A DNA stretch of 61,067 bases from NCBI RefSeq assembly GCF_030164465.1, contig NZ_JASNJE010000027.1, positions 1 through 61,067 on the forward strand. The letters are read 5' to 3'. The translations under genes were made by a program, and so were the position numbers. Of this stretch, positions 17,648 through 26,949 are shown one piece after another. The notes beneath the pieces are model-generated. The model was not told the DNA's origin. It was given only the letters and a program-made list of their open reading frames with translations, and did not search any database. The stretch comes from Sedimentitalea xiamensis. GTDB taxonomy: Bacteria; Pseudomonadota; Alphaproteobacteria; Rhodobacterales; Rhodobacteraceae. The number at the start of each line of letters is the position of its first letter. The stretch's first letter is position 1.

Positions 17648-18631
17648 ATGCAGGGAATCCTGGCGCGTGTCCTGGTTCTGGCGGCTTTGGCCGGGCCGGC
17701 ACTGGCCGCCGCAGAGGTAAAGGTTTGCAACGACACCTCGGGATTGCAGGTTCTGGCGATCGGATACGGTGCCGAAGGGCAGCGCGTGTCCGAAGGCTGG
17801 TGGGCCATCGATCCCGGCATCTGCGCGCCGGTCCCTCCGGACGGGACGGCCGGCGAGCACGTTTACCTCTTCGCTAGGTCGCCGGACTGGCGCGCGCCGG
17901 ACGACGGCCCCGTGCTCTGCGTCTCTGCCGGACCGTTCAGGCTTGAAGAAACCGACGATTGCGCGTCGCGCGGCCAGGACAGCGCCGCATTCCGGCGCGT
18001 TCCCCTTGAAAGCGGCGATGTGGACACGGCCATTCGCCTGTCGGAGGTCTTGTCGCAAGGCCCGGACGTGGCGGCGGGTGGCGAGGGGTTCGGCCTTGAC
18101 GCGGTGTTTCAGGGCTGCGGTCTGGCCGATGCGGACAACGGTTGCGTGTTTTTCGCCGGCGGGCGCCGCTTTGTCGTGCCGGATGACGGCCGCACGGCGG
18201 AGCCGGTCATGTCCTTCCTGCGCGGTCTTGACCCCGCCGCGGCGATTCGCGTTCAGGGGACAGTCGTGGCCACCGAAGGCGATACGGACATGGCGGTGCT
18301 GCGCGATGGGGCGGCGCGGTCGGCGACGGATGCGGAAGATGCGATCCGGACCCTGCAAGGGACCTGGGTTTCGGTTGACGATCCGCAGGACCGGTTCGAC
18401 CTGCGCGGGGTGGAGCGGCAGGGCCGATACGGCGACAGACCGACCGGGGCGGACCGGCTGAGCGTCGCGGACACATGCGGCGGTGCGGATGGCCTGGGAC
18501 CCTATCTTGTCAGCGTGGACCGGGAAACGGGCGACGAAACCTGCTATGCGATCGAAAGCCTGACCGCGGACGGGCTTGTCCTGACGCATCTGCCGCGCGG
18601 CAACCTGCTGGAGTACCGGCGGCCGGAATGA
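17648..18631 (+). CDS. secreted DUF1036-type protein
   Basis: A 327-residue protein with a signal peptide of about 22 residues (hydrophobic core, cleavage after A-L-A-A-A). The segment starting V-C-N-D-T-S and running through V-S-E-G-W-W-A-I-D-P-G matches the DUF1036 pattern, about residues 25-110. The remaining 200 residues contain several cysteines and a region (about 220-310) resembling a lipocalin-like repeat, which I do not recognise further. Probably periplasmic. Function unknown. It stands alone, 68 bases after the EamA gene and upstream of the bet operon. Confidence 0.7.
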   Translation: MQGILARVLVLAALAGPALAAAEVKVCNDTSGLQVLAIGYGAEGQRVSEGWWAIDPGICAPVPPDGTAGEHVYLFARSPDWRAPDDGPVLCVSAGPFRLEETDDCASRGQDSAAFRRVPLESGDVDTAIRLSEVLSQGPDVAAGGEGFGLDAVFQGCGLADADNGCVFFAGGRRFVVPDDGRTAEPVMSFLRGLDPAAAIRVQGTVVATEGDTDMAVLRDGAARSATDAEDAIRTLQGTWVSVDDPQDRFDLRGVERQGRYGDRPTGADRLSVADTCGGADGLGPYLVSVDRETGDETCYAIESLTADGLVLTHLPRGNLLEYRRPE

Positions 18632-18657
18632 CCACGGCCCGAGGGCGGGTGTTTTTA

Positions 18658-18677
18658 TTGATTGACGAGTCAATAAA
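18658..18677. promoter_or_regulatory. BetI-like operator
   Basis: A dyad with core ATTGAC-GA-GTCAAT (18661-18674) and matching TT/AA edges lies 44 bases upstream of betI. It closely resembles the BetI site of enteric bacteria, which has ATTGAA and TTCAAT arms, so choline-relieved autorepression of the operon is likely. Confidence 0.7.
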
Positions 18678-18720
18678 CAGTTTTTAGGCTTCGCGGATCA
18701 TCAGTCGCGGAACCGATCAC

Positions 18721-19293
18721 ATGCCCAAGACAGGAATGGAACCGATCCGGCGCGAGGCGCTGGTCAAGGCGACCATCGCGGAAATCGGAGCCGCCGGATC
18801 GCTGGACGTCACGGTCAGCCAGATCGCGCGGCGGGCGGGGATGTCCAGCGCGCTCGCCCATCACTATTTCGGCGGCAAGGACCAGATCTTTCTGGCCGCC
18901 ATGCGCCGGATCCTCGCGGACTTCGGAACGGAGATCCGCGCCGGGCTGCGCGTCGCGGCACCGGGCGACCGGGCTGCCGCGATCGTCAGGGCGAGCTTTG
19001 CACCGTCCTGTTTCACGCCCGATGTGATCAGCGCCTGGATGACCTTCTATGTGATGGCGCAGACCAATCCGGATGCACTGCGCCTGTGGCAGATCTACCA
19101 GCGCCGGCTGCGGTCCAACCTGACGCACGCCCTGCGCGGCATTGCGGACGATCCGCGTTCCGCCGCCAACACGATGGCGGCGCTGATCGACGGGCTCTAC
19201 ATCCGCGCGGCGCTGAACGATCCGGATACCCCGGAATCCGCGATCGGCCAGGCCCTGTCCGTTCTCCATCTGCTGAAGGCGCCCCGCCTATGA
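18721..19293 (+). CDS. betI: TetR-family repressor BetI
   Basis: A 190-residue choline-responsive repressor. The N-terminal helix-turn-helix reads I-A-R-R-A-G-M-S-S-A-L-A-H-H-Y-F-G-G-K near residues 37-55, the form typical of BetI. Length is close to the usual 195. A BetI-like operator lies in its own promoter. It is followed by betC with an ATGA overlap (TGA 19291-19293), then a glutathione transferase and betA, so it is the first gene of the choline-sulfate operon. Confidence 0.92.
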   Translation: MPKTGMEPIRREALVKATIAEIGAAGSLDVTVSQIARRAGMSSALAHHYFGGKDQIFLAAMRRILADFGTEIRAGLRVAAPGDRAAAIVRASFAPSCFTPDVISAWMTFYVMAQTNPDALRLWQIYQRRLRSNLTHALRGIADDPRSAANTMAALIDGLYIRAALNDPDTPESAIGQALSVLHLLKAPRL

Positions 19294-20798
19294 CATGCCC
19301 CAACATCCTGATCCTGATGGTGGATCAACTCAACGGCACGCTTTTTCCGGATGGTCCGGCGGACTGGCTGCACGCGCCGAACCTGAAACGGCTGGCGGCG
19401 CGGTCCACCCGTTTCGCTAACGCCTATACCGCCAGCCCGCTCTGCGCGCCGGGGCGGGCCAGCTTCATGTCGGGCCAACTGCCGCGCCGCACCGGGGTCT
19501 ATGACAACGCCGCCGAGTTCCGCAGCGACATCCCGACCTACGCCCACCATCTGCGCCGCGCGGGCTATTACACCTGCCTGTCGGGCAAGATGCATTTCGT
19601 CGGTCCCGATCAGTTGCACGGGTTCGAGGACCGGCTGACCACCGATATCTACCCGGCGGATTTCGGCTGGACCCCGGATTACCGCCAGCCGGGCGAGCGC
19701 ATCGACTGGTGGTATCACAACATGGGCAGCGTCACCGGCGCGGGCGTGGCCGAGATCACCAACCAGATGGAATATGACGACGAGGTGGCCTATCACGCGA
19801 CCGCCAAGCTCTATGACCTGGCGCGGGGGCGGGACGCTCGGCCCTGGAGCCTGACGGTCAGTTTCACCCATCCGCATGACCCGTATGTGGCGCGGCGGAA
19901 ATACTGGGATCTCTACGCGGATTGTGCGCATCTGGCCCCAACGGTGCCTGCTATCCCCTACGAGGCGCAGGACAAGCATTCCAGACGCCTGTTCGACGCC
20001 AATGACTGGCGCAACTTTGACATCACGGACGAGAACATCGCCCGGTCGCGCCGGGCCTATTTCGCCAATATCTCCTATCTTGACGCGAAGATCGGCACGA
20101 TCCTGCAGGTGCTCGAGGAGACGCGGCAGGAGGCGATCGTGGTCTTTGTCTCCGATCACGGCGACATGCTGGGCGAGCGCGGGCTGTGGTTCAAGATGTC
20201 CTTCTTCGAAGGCTCCAGCCGCGTGCCGCTGATGATCGCCGCACCCGACATGCCCGCCGGGCGCATCGACACGCCGGTCTCGACGCTGGACGTGACCCCG
20301 ACGCTGGGGGCGCTGGCCGGGGTCGACATGGCTGAGATCGCGCCCTGGACCGACGGGCAGGATCTTGTGCCCTTGGCCAATGGCGAAGAGCGCAGCGCGC
20401 CGGTGGCCATCGAATACGCCGCCGAGGGCAGCGACGCGCCCATGGTGTCGCTGCGCCATGGCAGGTGGAAATACAACCGCTGCGCGCTGGACCCGGACCA
20501 GTTGTTCGACATTGATGCCGACCCGCACGAGCTGACCAATCTGGCGGATCACCCCGACCATCAGGGCACGCTGCAAACCCTGCGCGCGCAATCCGGGGCG
20601 CGATGGGATCTGGCCGCCTATGATGCCGAGGTGCGCGCCAGCCAGGCCCGCCGCTGGGTGGTCTACGAGGCGCTGCGCCAGGGCGGTTATTACCCGTGGG
20701 ACTACCAGCCGCTGCAGAAGGCTTCGGAACGCTACATGCGCAACCACATGGACCTGAACGTGCTGGAAGAGAGCCAGCGCTTTCCGCGGGGGGAGTAG
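19290..20798 (+). CDS. betC: choline-sulfatase
   Basis: A 502-residue sulfatase hydrolysing choline-O-sulfate to choline and sulfate. The formylglycine motif C-A-P-G-R is at Cys52 (C-x-P-x-R, the cysteine form). The metal site M-V-D-Q-L is near residue 10, and V-S-D-H-G-D-M-L-G-E follows later. Length is typical of BetC. The start is fixed by overlap with the betI stop. Activity requires a formylglycine-generating enzyme, which is not in the window. Choline-O-sulfate is an abundant marine and plant osmolyte. Confidence 0.92.
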   Translation: MTCPNILILMVDQLNGTLFPDGPADWLHAPNLKRLAARSTRFANAYTASPLCAPGRASFMSGQLPRRTGVYDNAAEFRSDIPTYAHHLRRAGYYTCLSGKMHFVGPDQLHGFEDRLTTDIYPADFGWTPDYRQPGERIDWWYHNMGSVTGAGVAEITNQMEYDDEVAYHATAKLYDLARGRDARPWSLTVSFTHPHDPYVARRKYWDLYADCAHLAPTVPAIPYEAQDKHSRRLFDANDWRNFDITDENIARSRRAYFANISYLDAKIGTILQVLEETRQEAIVVFVSDHGDMLGERGLWFKMSFFEGSSRVPLMIAAPDMPAGRIDTPVSTLDVTPTLGALAGVDMAEIAPWTDGQDLVPLANGEERSAPVAIEYAAEGSDAPMVSLRHGRWKYNRCALDPDQLFDIDADPHELTNLADHPDHQGTLQTLRAQSGARWDLAAYDAEVRASQARRWVVYEALRQGGYYPWDYQPLQKASERYMRNHMDLNVLEESQRFPRGE

Positions 20799-20802
20799 GG
20801 CC

Positions 20803-21450
20803 ATGCTGACCATCTATGGCCGTGCCACATCGTCAAATGTGCAGCTTGTCATGTGGGCCGTGGCCGAACTCGGGCTCGCGCATGAGCGGCTGGATTACGG
20901 TCATGTGCATGGCGGTCTCGACACGCCGGGCTACGCGGCGATGAACCCGCATCGGCGCGTGCCGACCCTGCGCGACGGCGACCTGGTGGTCTGGGAAAGC
21001 TGCGCGATCCTGCGCTATCTCGCGGCGCGCTACGGCGATGGAGCGGCATTCTGGCCGGCCGATCCCGCCGCGCGCGCGCCTGTCGACATGTGGGCCGAGT
21101 GGGGCAAGACCGAACTGGCGCAGGCCTTTACCGTGCCGATCTTCTGGGCGCGGGTGCGCACCGCAGCGAAGGACCGCGATGAAGCCGCGCTGGCCGAGGC
21201 CGTGACCCGGTTCAACGGGTATCTCGCGCGGCTTGGCGATCAGCTGTCGGATCGGCCCTATGTCTGTGGCGACACGTTCAGTGCCGCCGATATCGCCATC
21301 GGGCACCTGTTGTTCCGCTGGTTCACCATCGACGTGCCGCGCGCTGTGAACCCGGCGGTCGAAGCCTATTACCAGCGCCTGACGACACGGCCGGCCTATC
21401 GCGATCACGTGATGGTCGATTATGCGGTCCTGCAGGACCCCGAAGCGTGA
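20803..21450 (+). CDS. glutathione S-transferase family protein inside the bet operon
   Basis: A 215-residue GST-fold protein. The N-terminal thioredoxin-like domain has the cis-proline R-V-P-T-L motif and the glutathione-binding E-S-C-A-I-L motif near residues 66-71. The C-terminal helical domain has the [10 protein letters not shown] capping motif. It starts 4 bases after betC and its stop overlaps the betA start, so it is translationally integrated into the operon, in the place where betB is often found. A role in handling betaine aldehyde or formaldehyde stress is speculative. Confidence 0.88.
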   Translation: MLTIYGRATSSNVQLVMWAVAELGLAHERLDYGHVHGGLDTPGYAAMNPHRRVPTLRDGDLVVWESCAILRYLAARYGDGAAFWPADPAARAPVDMWAEWGKTELAQAFTVPIFWARVRTAAKDRDEAALAEAVTRFNGYLARLGDQLSDRPYVCGDTFSAADIAIGHLLFRWFTIDVPRAVNPAVEAYYQRLTTRPAYRDHVMVDYAVLQDPEA

Positions 21451-23108
21451 TGGAGGCCGATTTCGTCATCGTCGGGGCCGGAAGCGCCGGATGCGCCATG
21501 GCCTACCGGCTGAGCGAGGCCGGCGCGTCGGTTCTCGTGATCGAGCATGGCGGCACCGATGCCGGCCCGTTCATCCAGATGCCGGCGGCGCTGAGTTACC
21601 CGATGAACATGGCGCGCTACGACTGGGGCTACCGGTCGGAACCCGAACCGCGCCTGAACAACCGGCGCCTGGCCTGTCCGCGCGGCAAGGTCGTCGGCGG
21701 ATCGTCGAGCATCAACGGCATGGTCTATGTGCGCGGGCACGCGATGGATTTCGACCACTGGGCCGACACCGGCGCGACCGGCTGGGGCTATGCCGACGTG
21801 CTGCCCTATTTCAAGCGGATGGAACACTGGCATGACGGCGGGCATGGCGGCGATCCGGACTGGCGCGGCAGCGACGGCCCGCTTCACGTGATGCGCGGGC
21901 CACGCGACAACCCGCTGTTCGAGGCTTTCGTGAAAGCCGGGGAAGAGGCGGGATACCAGCGCACCGGCGACTACAACGGCCGGAAGCAGGAAGGTTTCGG
22001 GCCGATGGATCAAACGGTCTGGAAGGGCCGGCGCTGGTCGGCGGCCAATGCCTATCTGCATCCGGCGCTGAAACGCGGCAATTGCGAACTGCTGCGGGCC
22101 TTTGCCCGGCGGGTCGTGATCGAAGACGGCCGCGCTGTCGGCGTCGAGGTCGATCACAAGGGCCGGCGTCGCGTCATCCGCGCCCGGCGCGAGGTCGTCC
22201 TGGCGGCGTCCTCGCTGAATTCGCCGAAACTGCTGATGCTGTCCGGGATCGGTCCGGGCGCGCATCTCGCGGAGCACGGACTCCCGGTGGTTGCCGACCG
22301 GCCCGGTGTCGGAGCGAACCTTCAGGATCACCTGGAGCTTTACATCCAGATGGCCGCCAGCCAGCCGATTACGCTCTACAAGCACTGGAACCTGGTCAGC
22401 AAGGCGATGATCGGGGCGCAGTGGCTGTTCGCCAAACGCGGGCTGGGGGCGTCCAACCAGTTCGAAAGCGCGGCCTTCATCCGCAGCCGCGCCGGGGTGC
22501 CCTATCCGGACATCCAGTATCATTTTCTCCCCATCGCGGTGCGCTATGACGGGCAGGCCGCCCCGGAGGGCCACGGCTTTCAGGCCCATGTCGGGCCGAT
22601 GCGGTCGGCCAGCCGCGGGTCGGTGACGCTGAAGTCGTCCGACCCGTCCGTGGCCCCGGTGATCCGGTTCAACTACATGTCCGACCCGCAGGACTGGGAG
22701 GACTTCCGGACCTGCATCCGCCTGACCCGCGAGATCTTTGCGCAGCCGGCGTTTGCACCTTTCGTCAGGCACGAAATCCAGCCGGGGGCGGCGGTTCAGA
22801 CCGACGCGGAACTGGATGCTTTCGTCGCCGAACATGCGGAAAGCGCCTATCACCCCTGCGGCACCTGCCGCATGGGGCGCACCGACGATGCGCGGGCCGT
22901 GGTCGATCCGACCGGCCGCGTGATCGGCGTGGACCGGCTGCGCGTCGCCGACAGCAGCATTTTCCCGCGGATAACCAACGGCAACCTGAACGCGCCGTCG
23001 ATCATGGTCGGTGAAAAGATGTCCGATCACCTTCTCGGGCGCACGCCGCTTCCCCCGTCCAACGACGCGCCCTGGGTGCATCCGGACTGGCGAACGGCCC
23101 AGCGGTAA
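21450..23108 (+). CDS. betA: choline dehydrogenase (GMC oxidoreductase)
   Basis: A 552-residue FAD enzyme oxidising choline to betaine aldehyde, and possibly on to betaine. The FAD motif G-A-G-S-A-G-C is at the N terminus, followed by the GMC signature G-G-S-S-S-I-N-G-M, the catalytic His region S-A-Y-H-P-C-G-T-C near residue 470, and N-G-N-L-N-A-P-S near 515. ATG 21450 overlaps the GST stop; a GTG one codon earlier is possible. It ends the operon, and no betB follows, so the second oxidation step must be encoded elsewhere or done by BetA itself. Confidence 0.92.
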   Translation: MEADFVIVGAGSAGCAMAYRLSEAGASVLVIEHGGTDAGPFIQMPAALSYPMNMARYDWGYRSEPEPRLNNRRLACPRGKVVGGSSSINGMVYVRGHAMDFDHWADTGATGWGYADVLPYFKRMEHWHDGGHGGDPDWRGSDGPLHVMRGPRDNPLFEAFVKAGEEAGYQRTGDYNGRKQEGFGPMDQTVWKGRRWSAANAYLHPALKRGNCELLRAFARRVVIEDGRAVGVEVDHKGRRRVIRARREVVLAASSLNSPKLLMLSGIGPGAHLAEHGLPVVADRPGVGANLQDHLELYIQMAASQPITLYKHWNLVSKAMIGAQWLFAKRGLGASNQFESAAFIRSRAGVPYPDIQYHFLPIAVRYDGQAAPEGHGFQAHVGPMRSASRGSVTLKSSDPSVAPVIRFNYMSDPQDWEDFRTCIRLTREIFAQPAFAPFVRHEIQPGAAVQTDAELDAFVAEHAESAYHPCGTCRMGRTDDARAVVDPTGRVIGVDRLRVADSSIFPRITNGNLNAPSIMVGEKMSDHLLGRTPLPPSNDAPWVHPDWRTAQR

Positions 23109-23162
23109 GCGGGTTAACCTTTCTTAACAAATCCTGTTGCGCGGCGCGTATTGCCTGCACAT

Positions 23163-23825
23163 ATGAACGGTATGTTAAGATTTCTTGCCGCCTTTGTTCT
23201 CGCCTGCCTGCCTCTTGCTGTTCTCGCGGACCTGTCGGGCCGGATACAGGTCATCGACGGCGACACAATCGACATAGGAAGCGAACGTGTGCGGCTGTTC
23301 GGGATCGACGCGCCGGAAGCCGACCAGACCTGCGACCGTGCCTCCGGCGAGACCTGGGCCTGCGGCGCCTGGGTCACGGAACAGGTGCGCTCCAGATACC
23401 AGACCCGCGTCGCGACCTGCGTTTCCCTGGATACCGACCGCTATGGCCGCACGGTCGCCCGCTGCGAAGTCGATGGCGCGGACATCGGCCGGGCGCTGGT
23501 CTCCGACGGTCTGGCCTTTGCCTACCGCCGCTATTCCATGGACTATGACCTCGATGAAAAAGCCGCCGCCGTCAATGGCCGGGGGCTGCATGCCGGCCGG
23601 GTGCAGGCGCCGTCCGACTATCGGGCCGCCCGCGCCAGCGCGGCGCAACCTTCCCGATCGGATTGCGCGATCAAGGGCAATATCTCGTCCAGGGGCGTGC
23701 GGATCTATCACATGCCGGGCCAGGAACATTACGAACGCACGCGGATCAGCGCCGCCAAGGGGGAACGCTGGTTCTGCTCCGAACCGCAGGCGCAGGCGGC
23801 CGGGTGGCGGCGGGCGCGCCGCTGA
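23163..23825 (+). CDS. secreted thermonuclease-like protein with C-terminal 'sunset'-type domain
   Basis: About 220 residues. A signal peptide (L-R-F-L-A-A-F-V-L-A-C-L-P, cleavage near A-L-A-D) precedes a staphylococcal-nuclease fold with the motifs I-D-G-D-T-I, R-L-F-G-I-D-A-P-E and D-R-Y-G-R-T-V-A-R. The last 50 residues (C-A-I-K-G-N-I, I-Y-H-M-P-G, G-E-R-W-F-C) match the small domain often fused to such nucleases. Expected to act on nucleic acids in the periplasm or outside. ATG 23163 is used; ATG 23172 is an alternative and neither has a strong ribosome-binding site. Confidence 0.82.
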   Translation: MNGMLRFLAAFVLACLPLAVLADLSGRIQVIDGDTIDIGSERVRLFGIDAPEADQTCDRASGETWACGAWVTEQVRSRYQTRVATCVSLDTDRYGRTVARCEVDGADIGRALVSDGLAFAYRRYSMDYDLDEKAAAVNGRGLHAGRVQAPSDYRAARASAAQPSRSDCAIKGNISSRGVRIYHMPGQEHYERTRISAAKGERWFCSEPQAQAAGWRRARR

Positions 23826-23939
23826 GCCCTTTGCCGAGGCGAAATGCGCATTGCATTCGAGGGATTTGATCCGCATCAAGGCGCGGAGCGCCGGCAAAGC
23901 CCTAGCTTCCGGCCAACAGGCGACATCAAGGAGAAGTCT

Positions 23940-24176
23940 ATGTCACACACCCCGCACGAACTGTCCGAGGAATTCCCCGACAAGGTGGAAAAGATGCACG
24001 AGCTGAAGGGTTCGAACGCGCATTTCGCGAAGCTGGCGGACGAATATCACGAGGTGAACCGCGCCGTGCACCGGGCGGAAACGAATGTCGAACCGATGGA
24101 GGATCTGGCCGAGGGGGAGCTGCGCAAGAAGCGCGCGATGCTGAAAGACCAGATCTGGGCGATCCTGTCGGCCTGA
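23940..24176 (+). CDS. YdcH-like DUF465 small protein
   Basis: A 78-residue charged helical protein with heptad-like spacing (L-S-E-E-F-P-D-K-V-E-K-M-H, then H-F-A-K-L-A-D-E-Y-H-E-V-N and L-R-K-K-R-A-M-L-K-D). This is the pattern of the DUF465/YdcH family, predicted coiled coils of unknown function. The AAGGAG ribosome-binding site 6 bases upstream of ATG 23940 sets the start. It converges on the PccR-like regulator gene across a strong hairpin. Confidence 0.85.
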   Translation: MSHTPHELSEEFPDKVEKMHELKGSNAHFAKLADEYHEVNRAVHRAETNVEPMEDLAEGELRKKRAMLKDQIWAILSA

Positions 24177-24186
24177 AACGAGACCG

Positions 24187-24214
24187 TCTCCGGCGCGGCC
24201 GCCCGCGCCGGAGA
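24187..24214. terminator. bidirectional hairpin between converging ydcH-like and regulator genes
   Basis: A perfect 12-bp stem (24187-24198 with 24203-24214) and a 4-base CCGC loop. It begins 10 bases after the small gene's stop and abuts the stop of the converging regulator gene. There is no U-tract on either strand, so termination may be inefficient or Rho-assisted. Confidence 0.6.
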
Positions 24215-25615
24215 TCAGCTGACCTGATACGGCAGCACGCCCCGTTCATTTTCGTTGATCGTGAGCTTGCGCTCCAGCGGCGGAACGGACCTCTGGTGGC
24301 AGGACTTTCGTTCGCAGATGCGGCAGGAAATGCCGATCGGTTCAAAGGTTCCGGTCCTGGACACATCCAGATCGTCGGCATAGACCAGCGATCCGGCGTG
24401 ACGCACGTCGCATCCCAGGGCGATGGCGTAGCGCCGGACCGGCGCGCCGAAGGATCCGCCCGGCTTGGACACGTCCCGCGCCAGCGAGATGTATTTCACG
24501 CCGTCCGGGGTTTCCGCCAGTTGCCGCAGGAAACGCCCCGGCGTCTCGAAGGCCTGGTGGACGTTCCAGAGCGGGCAGGCGCCTCCGAACCGCGCGAATT
24601 GCAGCCGCGTGGCGCTGTGCCGCTTGGTGATCGTCCCGGCCTGATCGACCCGCACGAAAAAGAACGGGATGCCCTTGGCGCCGGGACGCTGCATCGTGGA
24701 CAGGCGGTGCGCGACCTGTTCGATCGACGCCCCGAACTGAAGGCTGAGCCGTTCGAGGTCATGGCGGCAGTCCTGCGCCGCCGCGAGGAACGCGCCATAG
24801 GGCATCAGGGCCGCCCCGGCGAAATAGTTCGCCAGCCCGATCTTGGCGATGTCCCGCGCCGCCGGGGAATGGAACCGGGCGAGGTCGAGCGTCGCCTCGA
24901 TCAGCTTGTCCTGCGTCAGCAGCGCAAGTTGCAGCAGTAACTGGAACACCTGCGTCTGCGGCGTGGCGCGCGATGACAGGCGCAGGATCTTGCGGTCGGT
25001 GTCGAACTGGCGCAACGGCTGCATGTCGACCAGCGCCACGACGATCCCGCGCGAGGTGAGGCTGGCCATCGCCAGCGACCGGATGTCCTGCGTCGCAGCG
25101 CCCTTGCCCGCGAAATTCTCGGCCGCCCGGTCCACCGCGTCGATGTAGTTGTCGCAGTAGTGAAAGAAGTCGCGGACCTCGTCCCAGGGGCTCGACTGAA
25201 GCCGCGCGTCTTCCCGCCCCAGCGCCTCGTCCAGCGAGGCGAGGCGTTCGTGGGTCTGCCTGTAGCTTCGGTGCAGTTCAAGGAAGGCGCGGGCGAAGGC
25301 CGGCGCGTTGGACGCGGTCAGGCGCAGGTCGGCAACCGGCGGCATGATGTCCGAAAACACCGGGTCGGCGAGAGCCTCGCGCATGTCGCTGACCAGCCGT
25401 TCGCTGTCGCCGGTGCTCAGTTCGGTCACGTCCAGCCCGAATTCCTGCGCAAGCGCCAGCACGACCGTCGTGCTGACCGGGCGGTTGTTGTTTTCCATCT
25501 GGTTGAGATAGGGCAGGGACACGCCGAGCTTGGCGGCGAAATCCTTTTGCGTCAGGCTGAGCCGCGTTCGCATCTCGCGCAGCTTGGCGCCGGCATAGAG
25601 TTTCTGGGTCGCCAT
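24215..25615 (-). CDS. pccR: short-chain fatty acyl-CoA regulator of the PccR/RamB (ScfR) family
   Basis: A 466-residue transcription factor. An N-terminal XRE helix-turn-helix (about 8-62, L-T-Q-K-D-F-A-A-K-L-G-V-S) is followed by a long effector region and a C-terminal domain with conserved cysteines (F-G-G-A-C-P-L-W-N near 350; C-R-I-C-E-R-K-S-C-H near 440). This is the ScfR architecture. In Rhodobacter sphaeroides the member PccR controls propionyl-CoA carboxylase genes. Here pccB is 1.4 kb away and TTTGCAAA boxes occur upstream of both genes. Start 25615 has an AAGGGG ribosome-binding site. Confidence 0.85.
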   Translation of the reverse strand: MATQKLYAGAKLREMRTRLSLTQKDFAAKLGVSLPYLNQMENNNRPVSTTVVLALAQEFGLDVTELSTGDSERLVSDMREALADPVFSDIMPPVADLRLTASNAPAFARAFLELHRSYRQTHERLASLDEALGREDARLQSSPWDEVRDFFHYCDNYIDAVDRAAENFAGKGAATQDIRSLAMASLTSRGIVVALVDMQPLRQFDTDRKILRLSSRATPQTQVFQLLLQLALLTQDKLIEATLDLARFHSPAARDIAKIGLANYFAGAALMPYGAFLAAAQDCRHDLERLSLQFGASIEQVAHRLSTMQRPGAKGIPFFFVRVDQAGTITKRHSATRLQFARFGGACPLWNVHQAFETPGRFLRQLAETPDGVKYISLARDVSKPGGSFGAPVRRYAIALGCDVRHAGSLVYADDLDVSRTGTFEPIGISCRICERKSCHQRSVPPLERKLTINENERGVLPYQVS

Positions 25616-25623
25616 GAAGCCCC

Positions 25624-25661
25624 TTTGCAAAATGGGTTTTCCGGAAAGCTAACTTTGCAAA
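25624..25661. promoter_or_regulatory. paired TTTGCAAA boxes upstream of the PccR-like regulator
   Basis: Two exact TTTGCAAA palindromes at 25624-25631 and 25654-25661, with start points 30 bases apart (three helical turns). They lie 9 and 39 bases upstream of the regulator start. As I recall, ScfR regulators (RamB, PccR) recognise TTTGCAAA-based sites, so this looks like autoregulation. The spacing differs from the 4-base spacer I remember for R. sphaeroides. Confidence 0.6.
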
Positions 25662-25674
25662 ACGGCCCGTGCAA

Positions 25675-25688
25675 GGGGCTAAAGCCCC
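25675..25688. terminator. small palindrome covering the MFS gene stop codon
   Basis: GGGGCT-AA-AGCCCC is a perfect 14-base palindrome that includes the TAG stop (25679-25681) of the minus-strand transporter gene. It lies just ahead of the regulator promoter. It could weakly separate the two transcripts; there is no U-run. Confidence 0.3.
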
Positions 25689-26893
25689 AGGTTCCGTTGC
25701 CGCCGGATCACCGCGACGATGGCGGCCATGCCGAGCACGGACGTGGTCAGCATCATCAGGAGAAGCGGTAGCGATCCGGTTTCAGGGGTCAGGAGCGCCC
25801 CGGCCAGCGCGCTCAGCGCCGCGCCGCCGGCCAGCATGATCGAGCCGCCCAGCCCCGAGGCGGTACCCGCCAGGCGCGGGCGGACGGACAGCAGGCCCGC
25901 CGTGGCATTGGGCATCGCGAGGCCGTTGCCCAGGCCCACGAACACCATCAGTCCGAAGAAGCTGTAGGGCGAGTCGGCGCCCGCGAACACGAAGGCCAGC
26001 GACAGGGCGACTCCGATGCAGTTGAAGGCGCAGCCCCAGACGATCATCTGATTGATGCCGAAACGGACGGAGAAGCGCGCCGTCAGGAAATTTCCGGTGA
26101 AATAGCCGACCGCGGGTGCCCCGAACATGAGTCCCAGAATTCCGGGGTCCATCCCGTAGACTTCTGTTCCGACGAAGGGCGCGCCGCCGAGATAGGCGAA
26201 GAACGAGCCCGAGGCGAAAGTTGCGGCAAGCGAATAGCCCCAGAACCGCGGGCTGCGCAGCAGTTCCGGATATTCGCCGAACTGCGCGGCGAGAGTCAGG
26301 CCGCTTTTCTTTCCGGTTTCGCCGAGGTCGCCCCAGATCAGCGCCAGGGTCAGGAGCCCCAGGGCGAAAAGCAACCAGAAATTCGCTTTCCAGCCAAAGG
26401 TTTCATCCAGCACGCCGCCGATGGCGGGGCCGATCATCGGGACCACGGCCATGCCCATGGTGACATAGCCGATCATGCTGGCGGCCTTGTCCTGGGAATA
26501 CATGTCCCGCACGATCGCGCGGCTGAGCACCATGCAGACGGCGACGACCGCCTGCATCATTCGGAAGGTCAGGAAAATCTCGACCGTGGGCGCAAGGATG
26601 CAGCCGAGCGTGGCCAGCAGGAACAGCAGCATTCCGACCAGCGTGACCGGGCGCCGCCCCCATTTGTCCGCCATCGGGCCGATAAAGATCTGCAGGGTCG
26701 CGCTGGCCCCGAGATACAGCGCCACGGACAACTGGATCAGCCTGTAGTCGGTGCGGAAATAGTCCGCCATGTTGGGCAGGCTGGGCAGGAACACGTTCAT
26801 GGCCAGGGCCGACAGCCCCGACATCAGGATGAGCGTTGCGATGTGCGGGGGGGCGGTCCTGTCAAGGAATCGTATGGCTGGATGTTCTGTCAT
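25679..26893 (-). CDS. Bcr/CflA-type multidrug MFS transporter
   Basis: A 404-residue inner-membrane protein with 12 hydrophobic segments. The MFS loop 2-3 motif G-P-M-A-D-K-W-G-R-R-P-V is at about residues 72-83. The motif V-V-P-M-I-G-P-A-I-G-G follows in helix 5, as in drug:H+ antiporters of the Bcr/CflA subfamily. Substrate unknown. It lies upstream of, and in line with, the PccR-like gene and divergent from pccB. Because the regulator has its own box-containing promoter, co-regulation of the exporter is uncertain. Confidence 0.87.
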   Translation of the reverse strand: MTEHPAIRFLDRTAPPHIATLILMSGLSALAMNVFLPSLPNMADYFRTDYRLIQLSVALYLGASATLQIFIGPMADKWGRRPVTLVGMLLFLLATLGCILAPTVEIFLTFRMMQAVVAVCMVLSRAIVRDMYSQDKAASMIGYVTMGMAVVPMIGPAIGGVLDETFGWKANFWLLFALGLLTLALIWGDLGETGKKSGLTLAAQFGEYPELLRSPRFWGYSLAATFASGSFFAYLGGAPFVGTEVYGMDPGILGLMFGAPAVGYFTGNFLTARFSVRFGINQMIVWGCAFNCIGVALSLAFVFAGADSPYSFFGLMVFVGLGNGLAMPNATAGLLSVRPRLAGTASGLGGSIMLAGGAALSALAGALLTPETGSLPLLLMMLTTSVLGMAAIVAVIRRQRNLGL

Positions 26894-26949
26894 GGCACGG
26901 GCCGGAGTATCGCCGCAAAGGGTGGAAAGGGTCCATGGCTTAATGTGTT

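Noticed and set aside
16003-17820. 605-codon minus-strand frame across lysE and the EamA gene
   Set aside because: Shadow frame spanning two well-supported genes and their gap; low-complexity R/H/Q composition.
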